64,000 nt of DNA from Granulicella tundricola MP5ACTX9 (GTDB taxonomy: Bacteria; Acidobacteriota; Terriglobia; Terriglobales; Acidobacteriaceae). Within the stretch, counting starts at the first letter, position 1. Each line of letters starts with the position of its first letter. The position numbers and the translations under genes are program-made. Of this stretch, positions 31,874 to 40,848 are shown piece after piece. The notes beneath the pieces were generated by a model. The model saw only the letters and a list, made by a program, of their open reading frames with translations. It was not told where the DNA came from and did no database searches. Where the stretch lies: positions 3,720,001 to 3,784,000 of the forward strand of contig NC_015064.1 of assembly GCF_000178975.2 (NCBI RefSeq). Direction: 5' to 3'.

Positions 31874-31952
31874 CCACCTCAAGACGCGTAAGAGCAAAAA
31901 GTCCACGCACAAGAATGCGGGATCGAACTCCTGCCGATGAGTCGGCAACTTC

Positions 31953-32033
31953 GGGTGCCCCATCCTCAGACGACAGCCTCGTCGCCGGATAGGGTGGGGT
32001 ATCGATTTCGGTAGAAATCGACCGCTCTTTTCA
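31953..32033. repeat. Dispersed GGGTGCCCCA repeat, long form
   Basis: Starts GGGTGCCCCATCCTCAGACG and runs through a hairpin (CGACAGCCTC...) to GATAGGGTGGGGTATCGATT and TAGAAATCGACCG. An almost identical copy lies at 58176-58254. Confidence 0.85.
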
Positions 32034-32063
32034 ATGCTGGCTGACTCTCTCAATTCAGCTATC

Positions 32064-32489
32064 ATGGACGCCAATCCAACCATGCAAGTATCCGCCTCCA
32101 GCAACTCTATCGCCGATATCATCATCCCCATCTGCTTCTTTAGTGCCGCACTTGCAGTGCATTTCCGCATCATGTCCTTGAGGCTGAAATCGCTCCAAAA
32201 CCTGGCGGACAGGTATCACCTGATGCGTATCTCAAATGATCTTCCCGGCGATTTTCCGACGGACATGATGGATGGCATCGGTAGCTTCAATCGAGTCAGT
32301 AATGCTTTCTGGGGCTCTCACGATGCGGATCTGCTGCTGGTCTTCGATATCCAGATTGGACTAGGCCGCCAGTCTTATACCCGGACCATCGTCGGAAGAC
32401 GTTTCCTCAGCCTGCCAGCAGAGCCAAAACTAAAGAGTTCACTTAGTTACCAACAAGTAGGACAGTGGAGGGTGGCCTACGCACGGTGA
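32064..32489 (+). CDS. Hypothetical membrane protein
   Basis: 141 residues from the ATG at 32064; an ATG ten codons upstream lies inside the repeat and is less likely. One hydrophobic segment is visible (IADIIIPICFFSAALAVHF, about residues 17-35). The following soluble part (LQNLADRYHLMRISNDLPGD...) contains FDIQIGLGRQSYTRTIVGR and no recognised motif. Neither start has a good ribosome-binding site. Codon use is less GC-rich than that of neighbours, consistent with the accessory character of this stretch. Confidence 0.5.
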   Translation: MDANPTMQVSASSNSIADIIIPICFFSAALAVHFRIMSLRLKSLQNLADRYHLMRISNDLPGDFPTDMMDGIGSFNRVSNAFWGSHDADLLLVFDIQIGLGRQSYTRTIVGRRFLSLPAEPKLKSSLSYQQVGQWRVAYAR

Positions 32490-32651
32490 AGCATCATCAA
32501 CCCATCCGCTCGTCTTTCGCCCGCTCTCATCGAACAACTTTGGAATCTACTCGCTGGCCCGGATCATGCGCCGCTCGACTCTGCAGCAGCCGCATCGCCG
32601 ACCCATCACGCTGAGATCTTCATCCGCCCCCGCAGACGATAAACTCAACCT
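32490..32651. other. Intergenic region upstream of the YggS-type gene
   Basis: No gene is visible. GATAAACT close before the GTG start could be a -10 for a leaderless transcript of the next gene. Confidence 0.4.
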
Positions 32652-33359
32652 GTGTCCATAGCCGAAAACCTAGCCCACCTCCACGACCAGATCCTAGCCG
32701 CCTGCGCCCGCGCCAACCGCAATCCCGCGGACGTGGCCCTCATGGCCGTCAGCAAGATGCACCCGGTGGATCTCCTCCTGGAAGCCCACGCCGCAGGCCA
32801 GCGCCTCTTCGGGGAAAACCGCGTCCAGGAGTGGCAAGGCAAATCAGAGATCGCCGGCACCCTGGAAGACCTTGACATGCACCTCATCGGCCCCCTCCAG
32901 TCCAACAAGTCCACCCGCGCCGCCGAGCTCTTCCACTCCATCGACACCGTAGACTCCCTCAAACTCGCCCAGCGCCTCAACGCCGCAGCCGGGGCCCTAG
33001 GCAAAAAGCTCCCCATCTACATCGAGGTCAAGCTCTCCCCCGAAGAGTCCAAGCACGGTCTCGCCCCCGCAGATCTTCCCGCCCTCATCGAAGCCCTCCC
33101 GTCCCTCACCCACCTTCGGCCCACAGGATTGATGACCGTCCCCCCCTGGCCCGCCGACATCGCCCAGGCCGGAGACGAAGCCCGCCCCTACTTCCGCGAA
33201 CTCCGCCGCCTCCGCGACCAATCCCAGCGCACAATCCCCACCCTCACCGGCCTCAGCATCGGCATGTCCAACGACTTCGCCGCCGCCATCGAAGAGGGCA
33301 GCACCTGCATCCGCATCGGCACCGCCATCTTCGGCAAACGAGCGCCAGCCTCCGCATAG
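32652..33359 (+). CDS. yggS: YggS/PROSC family PLP-binding protein
   Basis: 235 residues with a GTG start. The PLP-lysine segment is VALMAVSKMHPVD (about residue 35); FGENRVQEWQGKSE is near 53, HLIGPLQSNKS near 80, a EESKHGL segment near 133, and the C-terminal GLSIGMSNDFAAAIEEGST near 200 ends in RIGTAIFG, all family hallmarks. The cytoplasmic protein buffers free pyridoxal phosphate and affects amino-acid pools; it is not a racemase. The usual partners (proC, yggT) are not next to it here. The start has GATAAACT just before it and no Shine-Dalgarno. Confidence 0.93.
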   Translation: MSIAENLAHLHDQILAACARANRNPADVALMAVSKMHPVDLLLEAHAAGQRLFGENRVQEWQGKSEIAGTLEDLDMHLIGPLQSNKSTRAAELFHSIDTVDSLKLAQRLNAAAGALGKKLPIYIEVKLSPEESKHGLAPADLPALIEALPSLTHLRPTGLMTVPPWPADIAQAGDEARPYFRELRRLRDQSQRTIPTLTGLSIGMSNDFAAAIEEGSTCIRIGTAIFGKRAPASA

Positions 33360-33391
33360 AAGCGGATACCCATCCCGCCGTTACGAAACGC

Positions 33392-35017
33392 CTAGTCGTT
33401 GGCTGCTTCGTAGCGGCTCTGCTGCAGGTCCAGTTCGTGCTCCATCTTGCGGAGGGCTTCGTCGGACAGGTGGCCCTGGTTCCGGAGCGTGATCATGGTG
33501 TTGCGTTCAGCGTGGATCGCTCCGGCGGCTATGTGGCGAAGACGCTCGTAGGTTGCGCCGTCGAGCCGGTGATTCGGGTCGTCTTCGGTGGGGCCCCCTA
33601 CAGCCGCCAGGCGGTGCCGATACCGGTGAATCAGATCTTCATAGATATGCGCAAAGCGGTCGCCCTGTGACGCCTGATCCTGCTCGAGATAAGCGATGGC
33701 GGCATTGAGGGAGGTGCGCCGCGCTTCGTACTCCTCTTCATCCGTGCGGTGGGGTGTGGAGAGCTTGAGCGCCCGGATGAGTGGAGGAAGCGTGAGCCCT
33801 TGCAGCACAAGCGTGACCAGGATGACGGAGAAGGTGAGGAAGAGAATCAGGCTGCGCGTCGTGAAGGGCCTGCCGTCGCCCAGCGTCTGCGGCAGGGAGA
33901 TCGCGGCGGCCAGCGAGATGACGCCGCGCATGCCCGTCCAGCCGATGATGAAGACGCTCTTGGGGTTGGGCGTCGGGTTGGGATGTCTGGAGATGCGCAG
34001 ATCGATCTGGTGTGCAATCCACGCGACCGGAAACACCCAGATAAGCCGCAGTGCGATCAGGATGAGACTGAAGATTGCACCGTAGCCCAGAAGCTGCGGC
34101 CACGTATAGTTCGGGTGCATGAAGCCCATGATGACCGGCAGTTGCAGGCCGATCAGCGCGAAGACGACTCCATTGAGCAGGAAGGTCAGGGCATCCCAAA
34201 CGCTGTGCAACTGGATCCGTACCTGCGGACTGAAGATGGTGGCATGCTGGCGGCTGATATAAAGTCCGGCCGCCACCACCGCGAAGACTCCCGACGCATG
34301 CACGGACTCGCCGGCGAGATAGGCCGCGTAAGGCGTGATCAGGGAGATGACGATTTGGATGGGCCCGTCGTCGATAACGTCGTTCAGTTTGGCGACGAGG
34401 AAGCCGATGACGAATCCGATGGCCGAACCGGCAACGGTAAGCCAGAGGAGACGGACGAGAGCGTGGCTGACGGTTGGGGTGGTGCCGTCCAGCAGCATCT
34501 GCAGCCCGAACTCCAGCGCAAGCAGCGCGGTGGCGTCGTTGAGCAGCGACTCGCCTTCCAGGATGTCTACGACCCGCCGCGGCAGGCCGAGCGAGCTGGC
34601 GATGGAGGTCGCCGCAATCGCATCGGTGGCGGCGACGACGGCGCCGAGGATGAAGCCGGATTTGAAGTCCAGCGCAGTGATGAAGCGGTCGGAGAACTCG
34701 GCCACCGCGAAGACCGTGAACGCAACCAGACCGAAGGCCAGGAAGCCGATGCTCAGGCCGTTGGCGCGCAACTCCCGCCACGAGGTCGCGTAGGCGGAGG
34801 AGAAGAGCAGCGGCGGCAGAAAGATGAGAAAGATAAGGTTAGCGTTGAGCGGCACCACGGGGATGTGCGGGACAAAGCTGATCAGAAGTCCGGCCACCAC
34901 GAGAACGATGGGGTAAGCGATGTTCAGCCGCCGGGCCAGCAGCGTGAAGGCCGCCACAAAGATCAGCAGCAGCAGGAAGACGAGTTGGAAGGCGTGAAGA
35001 TTATCTGCTGGGGACAT
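33392..35017 (-). CDS. CPA1 family Na+/H+ antiporter
   Basis: 541 residues, 12 or so hydrophobic helices in the first 400 residues, then a cytoplasmic tail. The family signature is in helix 5-6: GAVVAATDAIAATSIASSLG, with ESLLNDATALLALEFG (ND pair) following. It exchanges sodium for protons at the inner membrane and controls pH and salt. The C-terminal tail (about 420-541: DEEEYEARRTSLNAAIAYLE...) is charged and probably regulatory. Ribosome-binding signal is weak (AGG). Divergent from the M61 peptidase gene, 78 bases apart. Confidence 0.93.
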   Translation of the reverse strand: MSPADNLHAFQLVFLLLLIFVAAFTLLARRLNIAYPIVLVVAGLLISFVPHIPVVPLNANLIFLIFLPPLLFSSAYATSWRELRANGLSIGFLAFGLVAFTVFAVAEFSDRFITALDFKSGFILGAVVAATDAIAATSIASSLGLPRRVVDILEGESLLNDATALLALEFGLQMLLDGTTPTVSHALVRLLWLTVAGSAIGFVIGFLVAKLNDVIDDGPIQIVISLITPYAAYLAGESVHASGVFAVVAAGLYISRQHATIFSPQVRIQLHSVWDALTFLLNGVVFALIGLQLPVIMGFMHPNYTWPQLLGYGAIFSLILIALRLIWVFPVAWIAHQIDLRISRHPNPTPNPKSVFIIGWTGMRGVISLAAAISLPQTLGDGRPFTTRSLILFLTFSVILVTLVLQGLTLPPLIRALKLSTPHRTDEEEYEARRTSLNAAIAYLEQDQASQGDRFAHIYEDLIHRYRHRLAAVGGPTEDDPNHRLDGATYERLRHIAAGAIHAERNTMITLRNQGHLSDEALRKMEHELDLQQSRYEAAND

Positions 35018-35095
35018 GAGGGAACCTGGATCGAGAGTGCGTCGTATCTGAAGTTATAGACTGCTTATGAGCGCTTGGATGCGCAAGGAGATTTG

Positions 35096-36976
35096 ATGAA
35101 GGTTGGAATTGCGGCGGTATCGGCTTTTGTGATGGGTGCTGGATTGGCTTGGGGGCAGGGTGCTCCAATCACGTTGAGTGTGGATCTGCGGGATGCACCG
35201 AAGAAGATTCTGCACGCAACCGAAACGATTCCTGTGCAGCCCGGCGCGATGACGCTCGCCTATCCAAAGTGGATTCCCGGCGAGCATATGCCCAGTGGGC
35301 CGATCGACGACCAGGCAGGTTTTCTCATTACCGGAAACGGCCAGCCGATCCGGTGGGAGCGCGATCCCATCGATATGTTTGCCTATCACCTGACGGTGCC
35401 TGCAGGTGTGACGTCGCTCACGGTGAAGATGGACTTTCTGGCTACTCCGAACGGCGGCAGCTTCACCGCGGGTGGCTCGACGAGCGCGAATCTCGCAGTC
35501 CTGAGCTGGAACACCCTGGTCGTCTATCCCTACAGCGGCCCCACAATGAAGGCGAGCGATGTGATGATCGCACCAAGCGTAACCCTGCCGGAGGGTTGGC
35601 ACTATGGGACGGCACTGGAGCCCACAGGCGGCGGCAACAGCGCGCCCGGCGATCAGGTCGGCTTCAAGACGGTGTCGCTCGAGCAGTTGATCGATTCACC
35701 CGTGCTGACGGGCCGCTTCTTCAAGGAGATTCCGCTGGCTCCTGAGGTCACGCCCAAGCACTATCTCGACATCGTGGCCGATGGTCCGGAGGACCTCGCG
35801 ATCAACCAGGCGCATATCGATGACTTCAGCAAGCTGGTGCGGGAGACGGGTGCGCTGTATCAGAGCCGTCACTTCACGGCCTATCACTTCCTGGTGACGT
35901 TGAGCGATGAGACCCTGCACTTTGGGCTGGAGCATCATCAGTCCTCAGACGACCGCATTCCGCCCGACACCTTCACCAACGACCATACATTCGTTGAGGC
36001 GGGCGACCTGCTGCCGCACGAGTTCACGCATAGCTGGAACGGAAAGTATCGTCGGCCCGCCGGCCTCGCCACACCCAACTACCAGGTGCCGATGGTGGGC
36101 GATGGCCTTTGGGTCTATGAGGGGCTGACGGAGTATCTGGGAGATGTGCTCGCGGCTCGCTGCGGCATCTGGACGCCAGAGCAGTTCCGCGATCGCCTCG
36201 CAGAGATCGCCGCAAAGTATGACAACCGTCCCGGCCGCACCTGGCGCGACCTGCAGGACACGGCCCGCATGGCGCAGGTGCTCTATACCGTCGGCGGCCC
36301 GTACGACAACTGGCGTCTGGGCACGGACTTCTATGAAGAGGGCGAGCTCGTCTGGCTGGATGTCGACACCACCATCCGCAGCAAGACCAACGGCAGGAAG
36401 ACCCTGAACGACTTTGTCGCGGCCTTCCATGGCCTGGGCGGGAACACGGGGCCGAAGGTGGTGCCGTACACCTTTGAGGATGTGGTCGCCGGCTTGAACG
36501 CTGTCGTCCCCATGGACTGGGCCGGCTTCCTGAACGAGCGCCTCCACATGCTGCAGGCCGCGGCTCCGCTGGGCGGCATCACCAACGGCGGCTACAAGCT
36601 CGTCTACAAGGACAAGATGAGCGCATGGTCTGAGGCTTCGGGCGGCGTGGACTTCTGGTATTCGCTGGGGCTGCATGTCAGCGGCAAGGGCCAGATACGC
36701 GATGTACTGGTCGGCGGCCTCGGTGATAAGGCTGGCTTCGGCCCGGGTATGACGATCGTCGCGGTCAACGGACGCGCGTTCTCCACCCCGGTCCTGCGCG
36801 CGGCAATCGTCGATGCCAAGGAGTCGCAGGCACCAACGGAGTTCATCGTGGAGAACACGGGCTTCTACAAGGTGATCAAGATGGACTATCACCAGGGAGA
36901 GAAGTTCCCCGTGTTCGAGCGGGTGAGCGGAGTGCCGGATCGGCTGGATGAAATCCTGAAGCCGATGGTGAAATAA
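35096..36976 (+). CDS. M61 family metallopeptidase with PDZ domain
   Basis: 626 residues from the ATG at 35096, supported by AAGGAG and a signal peptide (MKVGIAAVSAFVMGAGLAWG). A beta-rich N-terminal domain (about 25-190) is followed by the gluzincin-type catalytic domain. HEFTHSW near residue 307 gives two zinc His, and the Glu in LWVYEGLTEYLGD near 343 is the third ligand. A PDZ domain closes the protein (about 520-600: GLGDKAGFGPGMTIVAVNGR). M61 enzymes are glycyl aminopeptidases; export suggests work on extracellular peptides. Complete, with a strong terminator after it. Confidence 0.93.
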   Translation: MKVGIAAVSAFVMGAGLAWGQGAPITLSVDLRDAPKKILHATETIPVQPGAMTLAYPKWIPGEHMPSGPIDDQAGFLITGNGQPIRWERDPIDMFAYHLTVPAGVTSLTVKMDFLATPNGGSFTAGGSTSANLAVLSWNTLVVYPYSGPTMKASDVMIAPSVTLPEGWHYGTALEPTGGGNSAPGDQVGFKTVSLEQLIDSPVLTGRFFKEIPLAPEVTPKHYLDIVADGPEDLAINQAHIDDFSKLVRETGALYQSRHFTAYHFLVTLSDETLHFGLEHHQSSDDRIPPDTFTNDHTFVEAGDLLPHEFTHSWNGKYRRPAGLATPNYQVPMVGDGLWVYEGLTEYLGDVLAARCGIWTPEQFRDRLAEIAAKYDNRPGRTWRDLQDTARMAQVLYTVGGPYDNWRLGTDFYEEGELVWLDVDTTIRSKTNGRKTLNDFVAAFHGLGGNTGPKVVPYTFEDVVAGLNAVVPMDWAGFLNERLHMLQAAAPLGGITNGGYKLVYKDKMSAWSEASGGVDFWYSLGLHVSGKGQIRDVLVGGLGDKAGFGPGMTIVAVNGRAFSTPVLRAAIVDAKESQAPTEFIVENTGFYKVIKMDYHQGEKFPVFERVSGVPDRLDEILKPMVK

Positions 36977-36994
36977 ACGGCAGCCAATAAGAAA

Positions 36995-37026
36995 CGAAAT
37001 GCCCGCAGACCTCTGCGGGCATTTCG
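36995..37026. terminator. Bidirectional terminator
   Basis: CGAAATGCCCGCAGA (36995-37009) is matched by its reverse complement at 37012-37026, followed by TTTT. It lies between the convergent M61 and M28 peptidase genes. Confidence 0.9.
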
Positions 37027-37039
37027 TTTTGTGCGAGAA

Positions 37040-38704
37040 CTATTTTTTGTTTTCGAAGCGTTTGAAGAAGCTGGTATCCAGATAGTGCGGGGTTGTTGGG
37101 TCGTTGGCTACAGTGCGTGCCAGGTCCGCGAGGTAGGCGTTGAACTGTGCGGCCGCGGCGTAATCCACCGGCTGCTTGAGATCGTCGTCTGTCGAGTGAT
37201 ACCGCTGCGCCAGCCACGCACGCCAAGCCTTGTACTCGGGTGAGCCGGCGGTCCAGCCAAACTTGAACGCCAGCGCCGGAACGCCGGCCTGCACGAAGCT
37301 GTACTGATCGGTGCGGATGAAGGAGTTGCGGTCGGGCTCCGGGTCCACGGCAATCTGGATGTTATGCGCCGCCCCGACGGTCTTCGCCTGCTCCTGCAGC
37401 GTGGACTGTTCGAGCCCCTGCACATGCAGCTTCTTCAGCGCAAAGATCGGCATGAACATATCCAGGTTGAAGTCTGCAGTGATGTCCTGCTCAGGCACGG
37501 TGGGGTGGCCGGCAAAGTACCGCGAGCCCAGCAGCCCCTTCTCTTCCGCGGTAAAGATGACGAAGAGCATAGAGCGTTTCGGACGCGTGGGATTCGCCGC
37601 AAACGACCGCGCCACTTCAAGCACGCTCGCCACGCCCGACGCATCATCCATCGCCCCGGTGTAGATGGTCTTGCCGTGGATAGGTTCGCCTACGCCAAGG
37701 TGGTCGAGATGCGCAGACACGAGCACATAATCAGCAGCAAGCTTCGGGTCGGACCCCGCGAGCTTCGCCACGATATTCGGCGAAACAACCTGCGTCACCT
37801 CCGTCGCGACAGTCGCCGTAATCGACTTGTTCAGCGCAAACCGCGGCAGCGGTTTCTGCGCATCGGCGAGCGCCAGCAGATCCGCAAACGTATACCCCGT
37901 CCCGGCGAAGAGCTTCTCCGCCTGCGCGGGGTTGAAGGTGGCGGAGAACATCTGGCCGTGCTCGTCTGCGAGCGCCGGATGCAGCGCCGCAACCTTCGCC
38001 GCCTGCGGGTCTTCCGCAAGCCGCATCCCAGGCTGGGACGCGCTCGAAGCCACACGCTCCCAACCAAAGTCCATGGACTTCGGCGTAGGAATCGAAATGG
38101 TGCCCACTGCCCCCGCATCCCGCAGCGCCTTCGCAAAGGGGCTGGTGCGTGCAAAAGATTTGAGCGCCGTGGGAAGATCGCCTGGCCCACCGTTGAGGTA
38201 GACGACGATCTTGCCCTTAAGCCCAGACATCGGAAGCTCGGACGAGTCGAAGTCGTCGTAATGAGACTCCGGCAGATGCAGCCCGTACCCAATAAACACC
38301 AGCGGCGCCGTAATCGTCTTAGGCTGCGGAGACCGAGTCCCGAGGATCGCATCCTGCCCCAGAGTAAGCGGCGTCGTAGTCCCTTTCTCGACGAGCGCAA
38401 GCGAAGACTTGGCGGCGATCACCCGCTGCACATCGAAGTGGACAGGCTGATAGAACCCGGCCTTGCCATTGACTGAGAGCCCCGCAGGCTGAAGTCCGTA
38501 AGACTTGAACTGCTCCACCACATACGCGGCAGCGCGCAGATAATCGTCTGAGCCGGTCAGTCGCCCCTTCATGGAATCGTCCGCGAGAACCTGGACGTGA
38601 TGCCACCATTGCTGGCCGCGCTCCGCGTCGGTGGACTGGGCGAAGAGGGTGGAGGCGAAGAAGGCTGCGGCGGCTGCGGCTTTGAGGAGCCGGGATACGT
38701 TCAT
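37040..38704 (-). CDS. Secreted M28 family metallopeptidase
   Basis: 554 residues with a signal peptide (LLKAAAAAAFFASTLFAQST). A PA-like domain lies at about 110-300. The catalytic zinc residues follow: SAHLDHLGVG near 332, GAMDDASGVASVLEVARS near 350, and TAEEKGLLGSRYF near 385. A late DQYSFVQAGVPALAF segment near 470 matches the other M28 copy at the window start. It is therefore a di-zinc aminopeptidase acting outside the cytoplasm. AGAGG precedes the ATG. It is one of three M28 genes in this window; their sequences differ enough that they are not recent duplicates. Confidence 0.93.
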   Translation of the reverse strand: MNVSRLLKAAAAAAFFASTLFAQSTDAERGQQWWHHVQVLADDSMKGRLTGSDDYLRAAAYVVEQFKSYGLQPAGLSVNGKAGFYQPVHFDVQRVIAAKSSLALVEKGTTTPLTLGQDAILGTRSPQPKTITAPLVFIGYGLHLPESHYDDFDSSELPMSGLKGKIVVYLNGGPGDLPTALKSFARTSPFAKALRDAGAVGTISIPTPKSMDFGWERVASSASQPGMRLAEDPQAAKVAALHPALADEHGQMFSATFNPAQAEKLFAGTGYTFADLLALADAQKPLPRFALNKSITATVATEVTQVVSPNIVAKLAGSDPKLAADYVLVSAHLDHLGVGEPIHGKTIYTGAMDDASGVASVLEVARSFAANPTRPKRSMLFVIFTAEEKGLLGSRYFAGHPTVPEQDITADFNLDMFMPIFALKKLHVQGLEQSTLQEQAKTVGAAHNIQIAVDPEPDRNSFIRTDQYSFVQAGVPALAFKFGWTAGSPEYKAWRAWLAQRYHSTDDDLKQPVDYAAAAQFNAYLADLARTVANDPTTPHYLDTSFFKRFENKK

Positions 38705-38856
38705 GGGGTCTGACCTCTGGTGGCTTTAGTGGTCAGGGTAGCACGCGGCTTCAAGCGCTTCATCGACGAGCCGAAAATCTTCTTGCGAAGGAAATGCGCA
38801 TGATCTAGGCTGCAAGCAATCACGTACATCTCATTGCGAATCGACTGGAGTCGCTT

Positions 38857-39681
38857 ATGGCGCTTTCGGACCAGGGCCGGGATATAGCACGGAGGGTTTT
38901 TGAGGTGGGATTTGGCGTGGCCGTCGTTGTGGCCATATCCATCATCAGCAAAAAGACGGATATCCACTCGTTTGTGGACGATACCGCGGTCGGCTTGCTC
39001 ACGGTGATCGCCACCGCGTTCATCCTTGAGCCGTTCGAGCAGAAGCGACTGACGAACCAGTTGAACCACAAGGTCTCTGAGGTGAAGGCGGAGATCAAGG
39101 AGTTGCGAAGCAGCATCAATGCAGTGCATGGTGAGTTTGCGGATCATATCGATCGCTACACGCTCGCGCTGCGATTCACGAACAAGAACCTTGACCGCGA
39201 CGAGATGCCCAACGCCTGGGAGCGGATGCTGTGGTCCATGCGCGGCAACTTTGACGCCACCAGCTATGTGAAGCCGTCGGACTATATGCGGTCGTATCCG
39301 GACCTTGGCATCGCCATCCAGGAGGCCAAGGTCCGGGTAGCCAAGGCTCGTATCCGCCGGATCTTTATCGTCGAGAGCGAAAATGAGCTGAATTTGATCG
39401 GCCCGCACATCGCCAAGCAGATGGCTGCCGGCGTCGAGGTCAGCTATGTCTTACTCGAAGAGATCAAGCAGCATGTGCAAACGGATAAGTTCGATACGCT
39501 GGACTTTGGCCTGTTTGACGATTCGAAGTCCGTATTCCTCTGGCTGCTGAATGAACGGTCTGTCTCCGGAGGGAAGATCGAATTGGAGACGGACCAGTAC
39601 GCGAAGTATCGTGGTCTCTTCGACCTGCTCTGCCGTATTTCACACTCCTACCGGGAGTTGCTGGCGCTGAAGGCAGGATAG
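38857..39681 (+). CDS. Membrane-anchored protein of unknown function with coiled coil and C-terminal soluble domain
   Basis: 274 residues, start supported by GGAG six bases upstream. Two hydrophobic segments open the protein (FEVGFGVAVVVAISIIS, about 14-30, and DTAVGLLTVIATAFILEPF, about 42-60). A coiled coil follows (about 62-95: LNHKVSEVKAEIKELRSSIN). The C-terminal domain (about 120-270) has an alternating beta/alpha pattern (RIRRIFIVESENEL, VEVSYVLLEEI, TLDFGLFDDSKSVFLWLL) that looks like a Rossmann-type or PLD-fold domain without catalytic HKD. No family is recognised. It is convergent with the BrkB-type gene, one base between the stops. Confidence 0.65.
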   Translation: MALSDQGRDIARRVFEVGFGVAVVVAISIISKKTDIHSFVDDTAVGLLTVIATAFILEPFEQKRLTNQLNHKVSEVKAEIKELRSSINAVHGEFADHIDRYTLALRFTNKNLDRDEMPNAWERMLWSMRGNFDATSYVKPSDYMRSYPDLGIAIQEAKVRVAKARIRRIFIVESENELNLIGPHIAKQMAAGVEVSYVLLEEIKQHVQTDKFDTLDFGLFDDSKSVFLWLLNERSVSGGKIELETDQYAKYRGLFDLLCRISHSYRELLALKAG

Positions 39682-39682
39682 C

Positions 39683-40762
39683 TCAGGCTGATTTCCTGAT
39701 AGGCGCGGATGCGTCCGTCGTCGCCTGCTCCGGAATCTTACCTTCCGCCTTGAGGCAGCACTCCGCCGCCGCCGCTTCAATCTCCGAGTTCATCTCCGCA
39801 CCCGTCAGCAGCATCAGCCCCGTCATATAAAACCAGGTCAACAAAATAATCACCGCGCCCAGCGACCCATAAGTCACCGAGTAGCTATTGAAGTAGTGAA
39901 GATAGACACGCAGAATGACAGACGCCAGAACCCAGCCGCCGATCCCCACCGCAGCCCCCGGCGTAAACCAGCGCCAATGCTTGTTCTTCACATCCGGCGC
40001 GAAGTAGTAGATCACGGCAAACAGCAGCACACACAGCAGGGCCGCGCAGCTCCACGCGATGAACCGGACGATCACGTTCACAGCCAGCGCCAGTTGATGC
40101 TGCGCGATGTGGGTATACAGCCAATGAGCGACAAAGGAGCCGGTAAACATGCTGCCAAGGATCAGGATGACGATGATCGACAGCAGCACAGTCACCAGGA
40201 TCGCCGCACCTTTGACCTTCCAGTAAGGCCGTGTCTCCTTGACCTTATAGACGATGTTAAGCGTGTCCTGAATCGCTGAGAAGCCCACCGACGCAGACCA
40301 CAGCCCAGCGGCCAGACCAAAGATCAGCTTGCTCCCGGAGGAGTGCGTCGTCGTCTGCGTGAAGGTCTCGAGCACCAGCTTGAACGCATCGGCCGGAACC
40401 ACCAGGGCAAGGTAGTTCAGCAGTTTGAGGTACAGCGTGCTGTTACGGACAACCAGGCCAAGGATGGCAGATGCAGTAATGAGCGTCGGAAAGAGTGCAA
40501 AGAGAAAGTAGTAGCCCAGCTCCGCCGCGCGAGAGAGAAGGTTGTCCTCATTGAACGAGTGGAAGGTGCGCTTGGCGATGGCGAGCGGCGAGGCACCCTG
40601 AAAGTCCCAAAGATTATGCAGCGGCGTGGACGAGACGCGGTCCCAGATGTGCTGCTCCAGCGGATGGGTCGCTCCCACGCGGTGATCTTTAGGGTCTACC
40701 GGTGCGGCGTCGCTGTGCGAAGGGTCCAGCTTGGCTGAGGTGTTGCCGGGCGTTGGGCTCAT
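39683..40762 (-). CDS. YihY/BrkB family membrane protein
   Basis: 359 residues from ATG 40762 (MSPTPGNT); earlier in-frame starts would run into the divergent gene. The N-terminal cytoplasmic part ends in ...RTFHSFNEDNLLSRAAELGY, a family hallmark (about residue 70). Six membrane helices follow (YFLFALFPTLITASAILGLV; LIFGLAAGLWSASVGFSAI; ILVTVLLSIIVILILGSMFT; and others), and GSLGAVIILLTWFYMTGLML closes the core. Members are inner-membrane proteins of unknown transport role; the old RNase BN label is wrong. It overlaps no gene and is divergent from the MBL-fold gene. Confidence 0.92.
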   Translation of the reverse strand: MSPTPGNTSAKLDPSHSDAAPVDPKDHRVGATHPLEQHIWDRVSSTPLHNLWDFQGASPLAIAKRTFHSFNEDNLLSRAAELGYYFLFALFPTLITASAILGLVVRNSTLYLKLLNYLALVVPADAFKLVLETFTQTTTHSSGSKLIFGLAAGLWSASVGFSAIQDTLNIVYKVKETRPYWKVKGAAILVTVLLSIIVILILGSMFTGSFVAHWLYTHIAQHQLALAVNVIVRFIAWSCAALLCVLLFAVIYYFAPDVKNKHWRWFTPGAAVGIGGWVLASVILRVYLHYFNSYSVTYGSLGAVIILLTWFYMTGLMLLTGAEMNSEIEAAAAECCLKAEGKIPEQATTDASAPIRKSA

Positions 40763-40848
40763 GAGGTTCTCGGGTGCTGCGTTTGAGTTGGATAGATGCG
40801 GATTCACGGTGCGATGTATCCATAGGGTTGTTTTCGCATCCATTCTGT

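Noticed and set aside
33749..35059. Open frame of 436 codons antisense to the Na+/H+ antiporter
   Set aside because: Charged, low-complexity product; the antiporter is certain on the other strand.
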